A stretch of DNA of 39,746 bases, from NCBI RefSeq assembly GCF_000568255.1, contig NZ_KK037166.1, positions 8,176,227 to 8,215,972 of the forward strand, written 5' to 3'. The notes beneath the pieces were generated by a model. It ran no database searches. It saw only the letters and a list, made by a program, of their open reading frames with translations, and was not told the origin of the DNA. Shown here in pieces: positions 19,789 to 29,127 of this stretch (positions are counted from its first letter, which is position 1; the number at the start of each line of letters is the position of its first letter). The position numbers and the translations under genes are program-made. The DNA comes from Kutzneria sp. 744 (GTDB taxonomy: Bacteria; Actinomycetota; Actinomycetes; Mycobacteriales; Pseudonocardiaceae).

Positions 19789-21063
19789 CTAGGTCAGGGT
19801 CTTGCCCTTGGTCTCCGGCAGCGTGAGCACCACCAGGAAGCCGATCACCGCGATCGCCGTGAGGTACCAGAAGAACAGCGTGGACAGCCCGGCGGCGGCC
19901 AGCGCGTTGATCACCAGCGGCGCCGTGCCGCCCAGCAGCGCGACCGTGATGTTGTACCAGGCGCCGATGCCCAGCGCCCGCACCTCGGTCGGGAACAGCT
20001 CGCTCATCAGCGCCGGCGCGATCGACGTCTGCGCCGTGTACAGGCCCAGTCCCACGCAGAACACCACCGTCAGCCCGGCCAGGCCCGGGCCGATCAGCGT
20101 CGACAGCGGCACGCTCAACACCGCCGTCGCCGCGGTGAAGACGAGCATCTGCGGTCTACGGCCGAACCGGTCAGCCAGTGCGCCCAACGGGTACTGGAGC
20201 GCGACGAATAGCGCCGTGCCGATCGACAGGGCCAGAAAAACGTCTTGCGCCGCCGCGTGCCGGCTCGTCACCGCGAACGGCGTCAGTGCGCTGAAGTACG
20301 TGTAGTAGACCAGCGTCGACACGGCCGTCGTGCCCACCAGCCAGCCCACCGCCTTCGGGTGTTCCCGCAGCGTCGTGCGCAGCGGGTCCTTCACCCGGGT
20401 TTTGTTCTGCGCGAACGGTTCCGTCTCCTTGAGCGTGCTGCGCAGCACCAGCCCGACCAGCCCGAGCACGCCGCCCACCACGAACGGGATCCGCCAGCCG
20501 TAGGAGGTCAGCATCGGGGTCGACATGGTGTGCGACAACACGTAGCCGAGGATCGAGGCCAGCAGCACCGCCGAACCCGTTGAGATGTAGAAGAAGGCCG
20601 AGTACCGCCCGCGGCGCTCCGGCGGCGCGATCTCCCCCAGGTAGGCCGAGGCGTTCGACACCTCACCGCCCAGGGACAACCCTTGGGCGATTCGTGCCAG
20701 CAGCAACAGCACCGGCGCCAGCCAGCCCGCCTGCTCGAAGCCCGGGAGGACCGCGATCACCAGCGAGCCGCCGGCCATCAGCAGGATCGTGCCGATCATC
20801 GCCGGCTTGCGCCCCCTGGTGTCCGCCCACCGGCCGAGCAGATACCCGCCCAGCGGCCGGAAGAAGAAGGCCAGCGCGTACGTCGCCGCCGTGTTGAGCT
20901 GCGCCAGCACGTCGTTGCCGGCCGGGAAGAACACCTTCGCGAAGTAGATGCTGAACGTCGCGTAGATCGTCCAGTCGTACCACTCGATCGCGTTGCCCAC
21001 GCTCGCGGCGAGCAGGACCCGCACGGGGAGCCGGTGTCGCTGTCCGACCGTTGCCTCAGCCAT
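19789..21063 (-). CDS. MFS transporter of the metabolite:H+ symporter (MHS) type
   Basis: A 424-residue twelve-span permease. It has the MHS opening ASVGNAIEWYDWTIYA, the loop 2-3 motif GRWADTRGRKPAM, LGGEVSNASAYLGEIAPPERRG (the MHS G-x-x-x-E motif region), a second loop motif ALADRFGRRP and ELFPTEVRALG. Relatives carry shikimate, citrate, alpha-ketoglutarate or betaine with protons, and the substrate here is not clear. I chose ATG 21063 because the conserved N-terminus begins there; the frame is open to 21108 but that part enters the duplicated DNA. It lies on the same strand as the second MFS gene. Confidence 0.88.
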   Translation of the reverse strand: MAEATVGQRHRLPVRVLLAASVGNAIEWYDWTIYATFSIYFAKVFFPAGNDVLAQLNTAATYALAFFFRPLGGYLLGRWADTRGRKPAMIGTILLMAGGSLVIAVLPGFEQAGWLAPVLLLLARIAQGLSLGGEVSNASAYLGEIAPPERRGRYSAFFYISTGSAVLLASILGYVLSHTMSTPMLTSYGWRIPFVVGGVLGLVGLVLRSTLKETEPFAQNKTRVKDPLRTTLREHPKAVGWLVGTTAVSTLVYYTYFSALTPFAVTSRHAAAQDVFLALSIGTALFVALQYPLGALADRFGRRPQMLVFTAATAVLSVPLSTLIGPGLAGLTVVFCVGLGLYTAQTSIAPALMSELFPTEVRALGIGAWYNITVALLGGTAPLVINALAAAGLSTLFFWYLTAIAVIGFLVVLTLPETKGKTLT

Positions 21064-21089
21064 CTGCCAAGCATGTCCGAACCGGGCGG

Positions 21090-21317
21090 TTACGCAAGGC
21101 ATAGGCACGTTATGACGGCCATCAGGGCAGCGGAAGCCGCCGCGACGGCGAAGCCGCCGTGCGGGCCGAAGGCGTCCACGGCCCAGCCGGCGGCCGCCGC
21201 GGCGAGGGCGGAGCCGGCGGCGCTGGCCGAAGCCAGCCAGGCGAAGGCCTGGGTCAGCACCGCCCGGTCGACGGCGGCCTCGGCGCTGATCGAGCAGGCG
21301 ACGATGATCACGGGCAC
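21090..21317 (-). pseudogene. Duplicated 3' fragment of the MFS gene (copy A)
   Basis: On the minus strand this encodes PVIIVACSISAEAAVDRAV and so on to a natural-looking end, ...AALMAVITCLCLA. It is the same segment as the end of the 21416-22501 gene, but without the rest of the transporter. The missing G near 21327 puts the upstream part out of frame. Its ending looks more native than the ending of the main copy. Confidence 0.7.
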
Positions 21318-21357
21318 CGCCAGACCGTCAGCGCCAGGCCCATCCCCAGTTTCGAGC
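21090..21357. repeat. Direct repeat copy A (end of an MFS gene)
   Basis: This 268-bp stretch matches 21384-21653 almost base for base. Differences are GCGGAAG versus GCTTGTAAG, one missing G near 21327, and one extra T near 21351. A 26-bp unrelated spacer (21358-21383) separates the copies. Copy A ends abruptly where the sequence leaves the MFS gene. Confidence 0.9.
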
Positions 21358-21383
21358 TTCTAATACACACCCTCTCCCCGGTA

Positions 21384-21653
21384 TTACGCAAGGCATAGGC
21401 ACGTTATGACGGCCATCAGGGCAGCTTGTAAGCCGCCGCGACGGCGAAGCCGCCGTGCGGGCCGAAGGCGTCCACGGCCCAGCCGGCGGCCGCCGCGGCG
21501 AGGGCGGAGCCGGCGGCGCTGGCCGAAGCCAGCCAGGCGAAGGCCTGGGTCAGCACCGCCCGGTCGACGGCGGCCTCGGCGCTGATCGAGCAGGCGACGA
21601 TGATCACGGGCACCGCCAGACCGGTCAGCGCCAGGCCCATCCCCAGTTCGAGC
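21384..21653. repeat. Direct repeat copy B (within the MFS gene)
   Basis: The 270-bp partner of copy A. Near its left end GCTTGTAAG replaces GCGGAAG. This shifts the frame and gives the MFS protein a short ending (AAAYKLP). Confidence 0.9.
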
Positions 21654-22501
21654 GGCGAATCGGCCACGAGCGACGGCAGGCAGCCGACCGTCATCCCGCA
21701 CGTGACCAGGGCCAACTGCACGCGCGGGGCCGTGCGCCACCGGCGGAGGCCGTAGAGCCAGCCGGCCAGGAGGCTAGCGCTGCTAGATGTCGCGAACAGG
21801 ACGGTGGCGGAGCCGTGCTCGACGGCGAAGGCGGTCACCGAGATGGGCATGGCGCCGAAGAAGCCGCCGAGGCCCAGGTTGACGCCGACCAGCACCGCGA
21901 ATCGGGGCCGCAGCAGGGAACGGCCTGGGCTTCTTCGTGCGGCCCTGGTTGGTCGGCGGCGCGGTGCGGCGTTGGGCGGCCAGAGCGAGTCCGCCGGTCC
22001 AACCAGGGTGGCGGCCACCGTCGTGCCGACGACCGGGTATCCGATGACGCTGACCAGGGCCGGCCCGGTCAGGTAGGCCAGTTCGTTGGCCAGCGCCTCC
22101 AGTGCGAAGGCCGTGGGCAGGGTCTCGGCCGGCAGCAGCGCCGCCCAACGAGCCGCCGACAGGGCCCCGAGCTGGGGAATGGCGGCGCCGGCCAGGATTC
22201 CACCGGCCGCCATCACCCAGGTTTCGGTCCCGGTGACGATCAGGGCCACCGCCGCGGCGTGGGCCAGCAGCATGGGCGGCAGCACCCGGGTCTGGCCGTA
22301 GCGGTCGGCCAGCCGGGCCAGCTGCGGCCCGGCCACCGCCTCGGCGACGGCGAAACCGCCGGCCACCAGGCCGGCCGTGACGTACGAGCCGGTGCGCTCG
22401 TGCACCAGCCAGACGATGCCGAGGCTCGTCATGGCGACGCCGACACGACCGACGGCCGTGGTCAGGAAAAAGGGTGTGCGCAGCAGGGCGCGGTAAGGCA
22501 C
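21416..22501 (-). CDS. MFS transporter, drug-efflux-like, with doubtful C-terminus
   Basis: A 361-residue membrane protein with about ten to twelve spans and a motif RLADRYGQTRVL in the loop 2-3 position. The fold is that of small actinobacterial MFS efflux proteins, substrate unknown. Two problems are visible. First, its last residues (YKLP) result from a 2-base change in repeat copy B; copy A gives a longer, more natural end. Second, residues about 165-195 read as a poor Pro/Arg-rich segment, while the next frame (GGLALAAQRRTAPPTNQG) looks native. The start GTG 22501 lacks a good ribosome site. It carries one CTAGC-N3-GCTAG palindrome. Confidence 0.7.
   Translation of the reverse strand: MPYRALLRTPFFLTTAVGRVGVAMTSLGIVWLVHERTGSYVTAGLVAGGFAVAEAVAGPQLARLADRYGQTRVLPPMLLAHAAAVALIVTGTETWVMAAGGILAGAAIPQLGALSAARWAALLPAETLPTAFALEALANELAYLTGPALVSVIGYPVVGTTVAATLVGPADSLWPPNAAPRRRPTRAARRSPGRSLLRPRFAVLVGVNLGLGGFFGAMPISVTAFAVEHGSATVLFATSSSASLLAGWLYGLRRWRTAPRVQLALVTCGMTVGCLPSLVADSPLELGMGLALTGLAVPVIIVACSISAEAAVDRAVLTQAFAWLASASAAGSALAAAAAGWAVDAFGPHGGFAVAAAYKLP
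21774..21786. repeat. CTAGC-N3-GCTAG palindrome, site 2 (in MFS gene)
   Basis: CTAGCGCTGCTAG. Unlike the other sites it sits in a different frame (Ser-Ser-Ala-Ser), which argues that DNA sequence rather than protein sequence is conserved. Confidence 0.8.
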
Positions 22502-22797
22502 AGCGTGTCCCGTTCGCTGCCGGGCGGGACGCGCCGCACGGGGTCGTCGGCGCCCTGATTCACCGACCCGCGGTCACGCCTGGAACCGTCCACTCGTGGC
22601 GCCGGGCGGGGACACTCCCCCGGACGCCGGCTCCATCACCGGACAGAAGCTTCTCTCGACAACTCTCGGGCCCGAGCCTAGGCGGCCGGGCCGAAACGTG
22701 TCCAGGTGGGACTTTCCGTGACCGTTTGTCGCCCCTCGGTTGACGGTTGGCCGAAGCGGGCAGAAGTCTGTCGGCACCTGACGAACGGAGAACCCCG

Positions 22798-23451
22798 GTG
22801 CGAGACTTCCTCGATCGGCGGACCCTGCTGCGGTCGGCGGCGCTCACGGGCATCGCGCTCACCGGCGCGGCCCTGGGCGCGGGACCGGCGTTCGGCGTCA
22901 CCGCGCCGTCCATCGCCGGCTGCGCCGCCTGGGGCGCGCGGCCGCCGGCCGACCCGCTCACCGTGCTGCCGCACAAGCCGGTGCGGATCCTCGTGCACCA
23001 CACCGACACCCCGAACTCCACCGACTACTCGCAGGCGCACGCCTACGCGCTGGCCCGGTCCATCCAGAACCACCACATGGACGACAACCACTGGAGCGAC
23101 ACCGGCCAGCACTTCACCAACACCCGCGGCGGAATCCTGATGGAGGGCCGGCACAACAGCCTGTCCACGCTGCGCGGCGGCACGCAGATCGTGCGGGCCG
23201 CGCACTGCCCCGGGCAGAACGACATCGCCATCGGCATCGAGAACGAGGGCAACTACATGACCGCCCAGCCGCCGGCGAAGCTGTGGAACTCGCTGGTGGA
23301 CCTGTGCGCCTACGTCTGCTCGCAGTACTCGATCTCGCCCAACGCCATCCAGGGCCACCGCGACTATCTCGCCACCGACTGCCCCGGCGACGTCCTCTAC
23401 AAGATGCTGCCCCAGCTGCGTAAGGACGTCGCCAGAAAACTGGGAGGATGA
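22798..23451 (+). CDS. Tat-exported N-acetylmuramoyl-L-alanine amidase (PGRP/Amidase_2)
   Basis: A 217-residue exported peptidoglycan hydrolase that cleaves the amide bond between muramic acid and the stem peptide. The N-terminus has a twin-arginine-like signal (DRRTLLRSAALTG, then a hydrophobic stretch and GPAFGV). The catalytic domain shows the zinc site: LVHHTDTP near the start, then IQGHRDYLATDCPGD with the His and Cys ligands, and NDIAIGIENEG. GTG 22798 is preferred to the upstream start at 22747 because GGAG lies 8 bases before it and it places the signal at the N-terminus. The gene overlaps the ribosome site of the next one, so the pair forms an operon. Confidence 0.9.
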   Translation: MRDFLDRRTLLRSAALTGIALTGAALGAGPAFGVTAPSIAGCAAWGARPPADPLTVLPHKPVRILVHHTDTPNSTDYSQAHAYALARSIQNHHMDDNHWSDTGQHFTNTRGGILMEGRHNSLSTLRGGTQIVRAAHCPGQNDIAIGIENEGNYMTAQPPAKLWNSLVDLCAYVCSQYSISPNAIQGHRDYLATDCPGDVLYKMLPQLRKDVARKLGG

Positions 23452-23453
23452 CC

Positions 23454-23948
23454 ATGAGGTTCAAGGCCTTACTGCTCGCCGCCGCCGTGCTGACCGCCCC
23501 GGTCGTCATGGCCGCGCCCGCCGCCGTCGCCGCGCCCGCCGCGGTCACGTGCGCCAGCCCCGCCACGAGCAACCCGCACACCTGCGCCCAGGCCGTCACG
23601 TGGGCCAAAAACCACGTCGGCGTCACCAGTTCCGACTACAACCACCGCTGCGACCACGTCGTCGCCCTGGCCTACGGCCGCTCGGCCAGCGGCCACGTCA
23701 GCGCCGCCGCCCACTGGTCGGCCACCCCGTCCCAGTACAAGCACAGCGGCACCACCGTCCCCGCCGGCGGCCTCGCCTTCTTCAGCATCCCCAACAGTTC
23801 CTACGGCCACGTGATGATCTCCATCGGCGGCGGGAAGTTCGTCTCCAACGACATCGTCTCGGCCGGCAAGCTCAGCGAGACCACCATCGCCACCATCCAG
23901 ACCCGGTGGGGCGGCCACTACCTGGGCTGGACCAACCCCTGGTTCTGA
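23454..23948 (+). CDS. Secreted CHAP/NlpC-like cysteine hydrolase
   Basis: A 164-residue protein with a Sec signal peptide (residues 1-28, ending AAVAAPAA). The mature part has a candidate catalytic Cys in HRCDHVVALAYG and a His in SSYGHVMISIGGGKFVSND, the spacing expected of CHAP or NlpC/P60 peptidoglycan peptidases. GGGAGG at 23442-23447 is ideally placed for ATG 23454 and too close for ATG 23448. It begins three bases after the amidase stop. The two enzymes could act together on the wall, one on the amide and one on the peptide. Confidence 0.75.
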   Translation: MRFKALLLAAAVLTAPVVMAAPAAVAAPAAVTCASPATSNPHTCAQAVTWAKNHVGVTSSDYNHRCDHVVALAYGRSASGHVSAAAHWSATPSQYKHSGTTVPAGGLAFFSIPNSSYGHVMISIGGGKFVSNDIVSAGKLSETTIATIQTRWGGHYLGWTNPWF

Positions 23949-23952
23949 CGGA

Positions 23953-23982
23953 TCCGGGGGCGCGGACGGCCGCGCCCCCGGA
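23953..23982. terminator. Strong hairpin between convergent genes
   Basis: A perfect 13-bp GC-rich stem (23953-23965 with 23970-23982) closes a 4-base ACGG loop. It lies between the CHAP-like gene and the end of the helicase gene and can serve both strands. There is no T run. Confidence 0.85.
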
Positions 23983-23988
23983 CCGCTC

Positions 23989-26900
23989 TCAGCGCCGCAC
24001 CGCCTCGATCTCAGCGAATCGGCTTCTGACGTTGTCGGTGAGCCGCTTCAGACCCAGCAGTTCCAGCACAGCCCGCCGGGAGGCCTCCTCGCCGACGTGC
24101 CCGTCCCGCTCGGCGACGTGATCGAGCAGCGCCGCCAACTCGCCCGGCGGCACCTCCTCGAAGGACCGCGGCCCGAGCTGCCGGGTCCGCACCGGCGGCT
24201 GGTCGGGCAACCGGTACGTGCGCGGCTTGATCCCGCTCTCCGCAAGCGGATTGTCCTCGACGAGGCGACCCTCGCGGACGGCCTGGGAGATCGCCTTGTT
24301 CAGCTCGCCGGCGACCAGCTTGGTGACCCGCACCGCGCCGGACGCCCGGACGTAGGCGGTGTGCAGCCGGTTGCCCAGCACGGGGCCCTCGGCCTCGACC
24401 AGATGCACCAGGCCGTCGATCATCTCTCGCCGTGACGCGGTGGCGACCTGGACGACGTCGCCGTCGAACTGCCCGTACGCCATGAGCAGCTCGTCCGGCA
24501 CGTCCAGGGTTCCGGAGAACTCCGGCTCTGTGTAAGGCCATTCGTTCTCGGCGACCGGGAAGACTGGTTCGAGGACCGGGATTTCCGGCTCGACGACACG
24601 GGTTTCCATTGCGGCGGCGGGGTTTTCGACGTCGACGGGCAGCGTTTCGACTTCGCGGGCCGGGGTTTCGACATCCACGACCGCCGACGGGTCGTCCTCG
24701 TCCGAGGTCCAGCCGGAGGGATGGATGTCCAGCTCCTGCAAGGCATCCCGCAGCTGCGCCAGGACTCCCGCACCGTCCACGTAGAACTCGGACTCCCGGA
24801 TGCGGAAGAACCGCCACCCGCATCGTTCCAGGTCCCGCTGCCGGGCCAGGTCACGCTCGTACGCCGCGGGACCGTGCCACGCGTCGCCGTCGCACTCGAC
24901 CGCCAGCCGGGCTTTGCGGCCCACGACCACCAGGTCGATGCGATAGCCCTCGGCCGAGAACTGCGGCACGACGCGATAGCCCTGGTCGACCAGGCGGTTG
25001 AACACCCGCTGTTCGAACAGCGAGTCGAAGGGCTCCACCGGCCGGTCCTCGGGCACGGGCCGGATGCTGTCCTCCGCCCCGGTCACGCGCCCGGCCAACT
25101 CGTAGCAGTAGTCCAGCAACTGGAACCGCATGTCCTCGGGATTGCCGAGTTCGGACAGCCGCAGCGAGTGGAACACCCACATCTGGTCCTTGGCCCGCGA
25201 CGCGGCGACGTTGAAGCGCTGGACGTACATGTCCTGGGTCAGCGCGCTGATCCGCTGGTCGGGCGCGGGCGCCTTGACCATGGACAGGAACATCACGTCG
25301 CGCTCGGAGCCCTGGAAGTCGGCCGAGTCCCCGCACCGCAGCTCGCGGGCCTTCCACTCCTCCGGCGGAACGCGCTCCAGCAGGAGCTTCTCGATCCGCT
25401 TGGCCTGGGCCCGTCCGAGCAGCGACACGACGCCGAAGGTCAGCCCGTCGTAGCGGGGATCGGCGACGCACTTCTCGATCTGGTCGACGATCGCGTCCGC
25501 CTCGACCGGGTTGATCTTGTCGGTGACGCCGAGCTCGTAGCCGTCGTCCAGGAACACCGGCTTGATCGGCTCCAGCCGGTCCGCCCCGTACTGGCGCACC
25601 GGCACCAGCCGCACGCCGTCGGGCTCGTAGGCGACGCGGTTGGAGAAGCCGATGATCTCCGGCACGCAGCGCCGGTGCTCGACCAGCGTGATCATGCCCT
25701 CGAACCGCATCTTCGCCTCGTCGAACAGGCTGCGCTTGGGGTCCTGCCACGACGCCCGGTACGGGTCGTCCCACAGGTACTGCTGGGCGAGGTCCCGCAG
25801 CTGCTGCTGGTCGGTGCCGACCGCGGACGGGGAGACCTGCTTGTCGTCGCCGATGACGACGATCTTCGGCGCGAGGTACTGCAGGAACGTCGCCTCCAGG
25901 CCGGCCTGCGAGGCCTCGTCGACGATCACGACGTCGAACATGTCCGGCTGGACGCGGCGGAACTGCTCGGCGATCCGGTACACGGGCATGATCCACACCG
26001 GCACCGCCGGGCGGCAGCGCTCCATGGCCACCTTGATGTCGGCCCGGCGCTGCTCGGCGTAGATGCCGGTGCCCTTGCCGAGCGCCTTCATCAGCTGCGC
26101 GTACTGGAGCAGGTCGGCCCGAGCCTTGCCGGACAGCCGCTCGGGCGACACGGCGTGGCCCCACGCCCGGTTGGCGGCCAGCTGTTCGACCCGGTCGCGC
26201 ACCCGTCGTTCGACGGTCAGCACTTCAGCCTGGAGGGCGTTGACGTCCTCGGCGCTGCGCCGCAGCACCCAGGCCCGCGCCACCGTCCAGGCCCACGCCA
26301 TGTCCCAGTCGGCCAGTCGGACCGTCCAAACAGGATCGTGCGGATCCGCTGCCACAGCCTCGTGTAGGCCGAACAGCGACCGGCCCATCTCGGCGCCGAT
26401 CTCTTCGCGCCGCCCGGTCAGCCTTCTGACGTCGGTCAATCGGGCCAACCGCTGATGAGCGGTCGCGAAGGCCTCGTGGTCCCGGTTGTCGGCGGCCCGC
26501 GCCAAGTCGTGCACACAGGGCGCCGCATCGGCCCACTGTGCCACGTCGGCGATCGTCCGCACGATGTCGAGCAGCGGCGCGGTGGCAGCGGTGCGCGCGT
26601 CCGCGGCCCCAGCGGCATCGACCAGCCGGGCATAGGTCTGCACGGCCGCGAGGTCCGTCCAATTAGGACGCGGCAGGCCGATGGCCGCCAGGCTGCGCTC
26701 CTCAGCTTCGAGGGCCGCACCCAACGCCAGCACCCGCCGCAGCTGGGCCAGCTCGGTCGCGTGCCACTGCAACCGCTCGCTCAACGTGTCTTCGGCCGGA
26801 ATACGCACCCAGTCGGGCCACGCCTTGTCCAACGCCCCCAACACCCGGCTGCCCTCGGCCCACGTCAGGAAGACGTCGAGCTGCTCGGTAGCGGTGGGCG

Positions 26901-29127
26901 GCACGCCATTGACCCGAACCGCCTGGAACAGCGGCAAGGCCAGCTTCACGGCCTTGGGCGCGAACGCACCTGTCCTGGGAGTGCCGTCCGGATTGGTCTT
27001 GAGCCGGCCGCCCTCGCCGAGATGCCCGCGCAGCGCGGTGGCCAGGGCGACGAGCGCACCGAGGTCGTCGCCCGCGACGACCTCGGTGAGCGGGTCGAGC
27101 CGGTTGACGAGCGGTTCCGCCCGGCCGATCAGCTGCGCGATCTGGTCGCCGCGCGACTGCCAGATGCCCGCGCGCCCGGCGAGCACGTCGGACAGCGCGC
27201 CGTCCATCCACTCCTCACGCCGCCGCGCCAGCTCGCCGGCCTCCCGGGCGAAACCGTTGAGCCGCAGGCGAAGCGTCTCCCGGGTGGGCGGGTCGAGCCG
27301 GCGGACAGCGTCGAAGGCCGTGTGCCGGCTGAGTTCGCCGAGACTCTCCTCGGCGGTGATCGCCTGCCGCTCCGCGGTCACGAGCGCCAGGAACTCGTCC
27401 GGCGCGGGCACGTCGGCCAGCGGCAGCAGCCGCATCCGTGACTCGGGCTCGTCGGCATTGAGCCGGTCGTCGATCAGGCTGCGATGCCAGTTGACGATGT
27501 CGTCGGCGCCGAGCGGGGACGGCACGACCTCGGTCACGGCCGTCAGATCGGCGATCCAGCCGTACCGTTCCTGCTCGGCCCGCACCCGCTGCGCGATGGC
27601 GGCCAACGTGCCGCGGTAGTCGCCGACCTCATGCTCGGTCACCTCGACGGCGCGAGCGTCGAGCAGCCGTCGGTACAGTTCGGCCCGCTGCCGGTGAAGT
27701 TCGTCGATCGTGGCGAGATGGTCGGCGATGGCCCGGTGCGTGCCGGCGGCGTCATGCTCGCTCGCCATGTGGCTGATGCGCTCCACGGCGACCTTCAGGT
27801 CGGCCATGTCCGAACGTGAGGAGCCCACGACCGACACCGCCAGCGGGGCGATGGCCTCGGGCAGCTTCGCCCGGACCTCTTTCAGCGCGCGGTCGGTGTG
27901 GGCGGTGACCAGCACCCGCTTGCCCTGCGCGAGCAGGTGCGACAGCAACGCCGCGACGGTGTGGGTCTTGCCCGTGCCGGGCGGCCCCTGGACGAGGGTC
28001 TGGGCCTTGGCGTCGACCTGCGTGAGCACCCGCAGCTGCCGATCGTTGACCGGCAGCGGCAGAAACGGGTCCGCGTCCAGCTCGACCATGGCCCCGGGCT
28101 CGGGCGACAGCTCGGCGGACGGCCGGTGGTTCGGGTCGACCAGCGGCAGCAGCCCGTCGGGGACGGCGCCGGAGTTCTTGATCTGGGCGGCGATCGAGTC
28201 GAGGATGTCGACGATCCCCTGGCGTGAACGTCGGCGCAGGACGACCGCCGGGGCGAACGCAGCGACGGCGTGCGGGCCGGACTTCTGCGGCTCGTCCTCG
28301 TCGAGGTACGCGGCGTCGCCGTCCAACGCGTGAACCAGACGGCGGAGCATCTCGCCCACCGGTTCGCGCTCGAACACGGCGGCGGTGAGTTCCCGGGCCT
28401 CGTTCCTGATCTGCACGACGTGCGGCGGATTGGCCACCAGCCCCGGATCGAGCATGTCCAGCTCGACGCTCATGCCGTCGGCGACATCGGTCTGGTGGAC
28501 GGTCAGCCGCCCGGTGCTGTCGTCGAAACGAATGGTGGCCGGCACGGTGAGCAGATGCCGGCGAACGGCATGGTGACCGCGCGGCGCCCACGAAAGGCAG
28601 CCGACGCCGATGACCAACTCGAGTTCCTCGGCATGCCCGGTCGCGTTGACATAGGCGGAGAACAGATCGTTGTAGAGATCACGGGCCGGTTGGTCGGTGT
28701 GCTCCCGCTCGGCCCACTCTGACCAGTCGGTCGCCCATTTCTCGTGTGTGTCACGGATTTCGGGCAGGTCATCCAGTTCGGTGCGCTGCTCGTCCTCGCC
28801 GATCGACTCCCGCAGCGCCGGCGGCCTGTCCGGGTCGTGCCAGTCGCCGTCCAGCCAGGGCTCCAGCTCCGGAGCCGGCTCGGGCGGGTCGTGGTGCGCG
28901 ACCCGTTCGACGTCGAGCAGGGTCTCACCCGGCTCCTCGTCGCGGTGCGCCGTCCGGACGGCCGCGTGGTCGGGCAGCTTTCCGAACCACAGCACCGATT
29001 CGTACCGGTCGGTGGTGCGGGGTGGATTCGATTTGAGGTGCTGGCTTCGGGCGAGGAACTCGAAAAGCCGTACCGCCCGATCTGTCGCCGTGCCCTGCGA
29101 ATGCGAAGCAGCGTCCTCGTGCGGCAC
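23989..29127 (-). CDS. Giant SF1 helicase fused to a Vsr-like nuclease and winged-helix domain
   Basis: About 1712 residues. Walker A is at about residue 380 (VQGPPGTGKTHT), Walker B at about 1067 (VVIVDEASQ), with later SF1 motifs (LVEHRRCVPEIIGFSNR, DFQGSERDVMFLSMV, RFNVAASRAKDQMWVF). Residues about 1355-1450 form a PD-(D/E)xK nuclease of the Vsr/DUF559/MTES_1575 type (YRIDLVVVG, then LAVECDGDAWHG). The end (about 1590-1712) resembles the DUF3320 winged-helix domain. GTG 29127 is preferred to GTG 29145 because AAGGGGG lies 6 bases upstream. This architecture is known from presumed or tested phage-defence loci. It stands alone here, with no methylase or second defence gene. Confidence 0.85.
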   Translation of the reverse strand: MPHEDAASHSQGTATDRAVRLFEFLARSQHLKSNPPRTTDRYESVLWFGKLPDHAAVRTAHRDEEPGETLLDVERVAHHDPPEPAPELEPWLDGDWHDPDRPPALRESIGEDEQRTELDDLPEIRDTHEKWATDWSEWAEREHTDQPARDLYNDLFSAYVNATGHAEELELVIGVGCLSWAPRGHHAVRRHLLTVPATIRFDDSTGRLTVHQTDVADGMSVELDMLDPGLVANPPHVVQIRNEARELTAAVFEREPVGEMLRRLVHALDGDAAYLDEDEPQKSGPHAVAAFAPAVVLRRRSRQGIVDILDSIAAQIKNSGAVPDGLLPLVDPNHRPSAELSPEPGAMVELDADPFLPLPVNDRQLRVLTQVDAKAQTLVQGPPGTGKTHTVAALLSHLLAQGKRVLVTAHTDRALKEVRAKLPEAIAPLAVSVVGSSRSDMADLKVAVERISHMASEHDAAGTHRAIADHLATIDELHRQRAELYRRLLDARAVEVTEHEVGDYRGTLAAIAQRVRAEQERYGWIADLTAVTEVVPSPLGADDIVNWHRSLIDDRLNADEPESRMRLLPLADVPAPDEFLALVTAERQAITAEESLGELSRHTAFDAVRRLDPPTRETLRLRLNGFAREAGELARRREEWMDGALSDVLAGRAGIWQSRGDQIAQLIGRAEPLVNRLDPLTEVVAGDDLGALVALATALRGHLGEGGRLKTNPDGTPRTGAFAPKAVKLALPLFQAVRVNGVPPTATEQLDVFLTWAEGSRVLGALDKAWPDWVRIPAEDTLSERLQWHATELAQLRRVLALGAALEAEERSLAAIGLPRPNWTDLAAVQTYARLVDAAGAADARTAATAPLLDIVRTIADVAQWADAAPCVHDLARAADNRDHEAFATAHQRLARLTDVRRLTGRREEIGAEMGRSLFGLHEAVAADPHDPVWTVRLADWDMAWAWTVARAWVLRRSAEDVNALQAEVLTVERRVRDRVEQLAANRAWGHAVSPERLSGKARADLLQYAQLMKALGKGTGIYAEQRRADIKVAMERCRPAVPVWIMPVYRIAEQFRRVQPDMFDVVIVDEASQAGLEATFLQYLAPKIVVIGDDKQVSPSAVGTDQQQLRDLAQQYLWDDPYRASWQDPKRSLFDEAKMRFEGMITLVEHRRCVPEIIGFSNRVAYEPDGVRLVPVRQYGADRLEPIKPVFLDDGYELGVTDKINPVEADAIVDQIEKCVADPRYDGLTFGVVSLLGRAQAKRIEKLLLERVPPEEWKARELRCGDSADFQGSERDVMFLSMVKAPAPDQRISALTQDMYVQRFNVAASRAKDQMWVFHSLRLSELGNPEDMRFQLLDYCYELAGRVTGAEDSIRPVPEDRPVEPFDSLFEQRVFNRLVDQGYRVVPQFSAEGYRIDLVVVGRKARLAVECDGDAWHGPAAYERDLARQRDLERCGWRFFRIRESEFYVDGAGVLAQLRDALQELDIHPSGWTSDEDDPSAVVDVETPAREVETLPVDVENPAAAMETRVVEPEIPVLEPVFPVAENEWPYTEPEFSGTLDVPDELLMAYGQFDGDVVQVATASRREMIDGLVHLVEAEGPVLGNRLHTAYVRASGAVRVTKLVAGELNKAISQAVREGRLVEDNPLAESGIKPRTYRLPDQPPVRTRQLGPRSFEEVPPGELAALLDHVAERDGHVGEEASRRAVLELLGLKRLTDNVRSRFAEIEAVRR

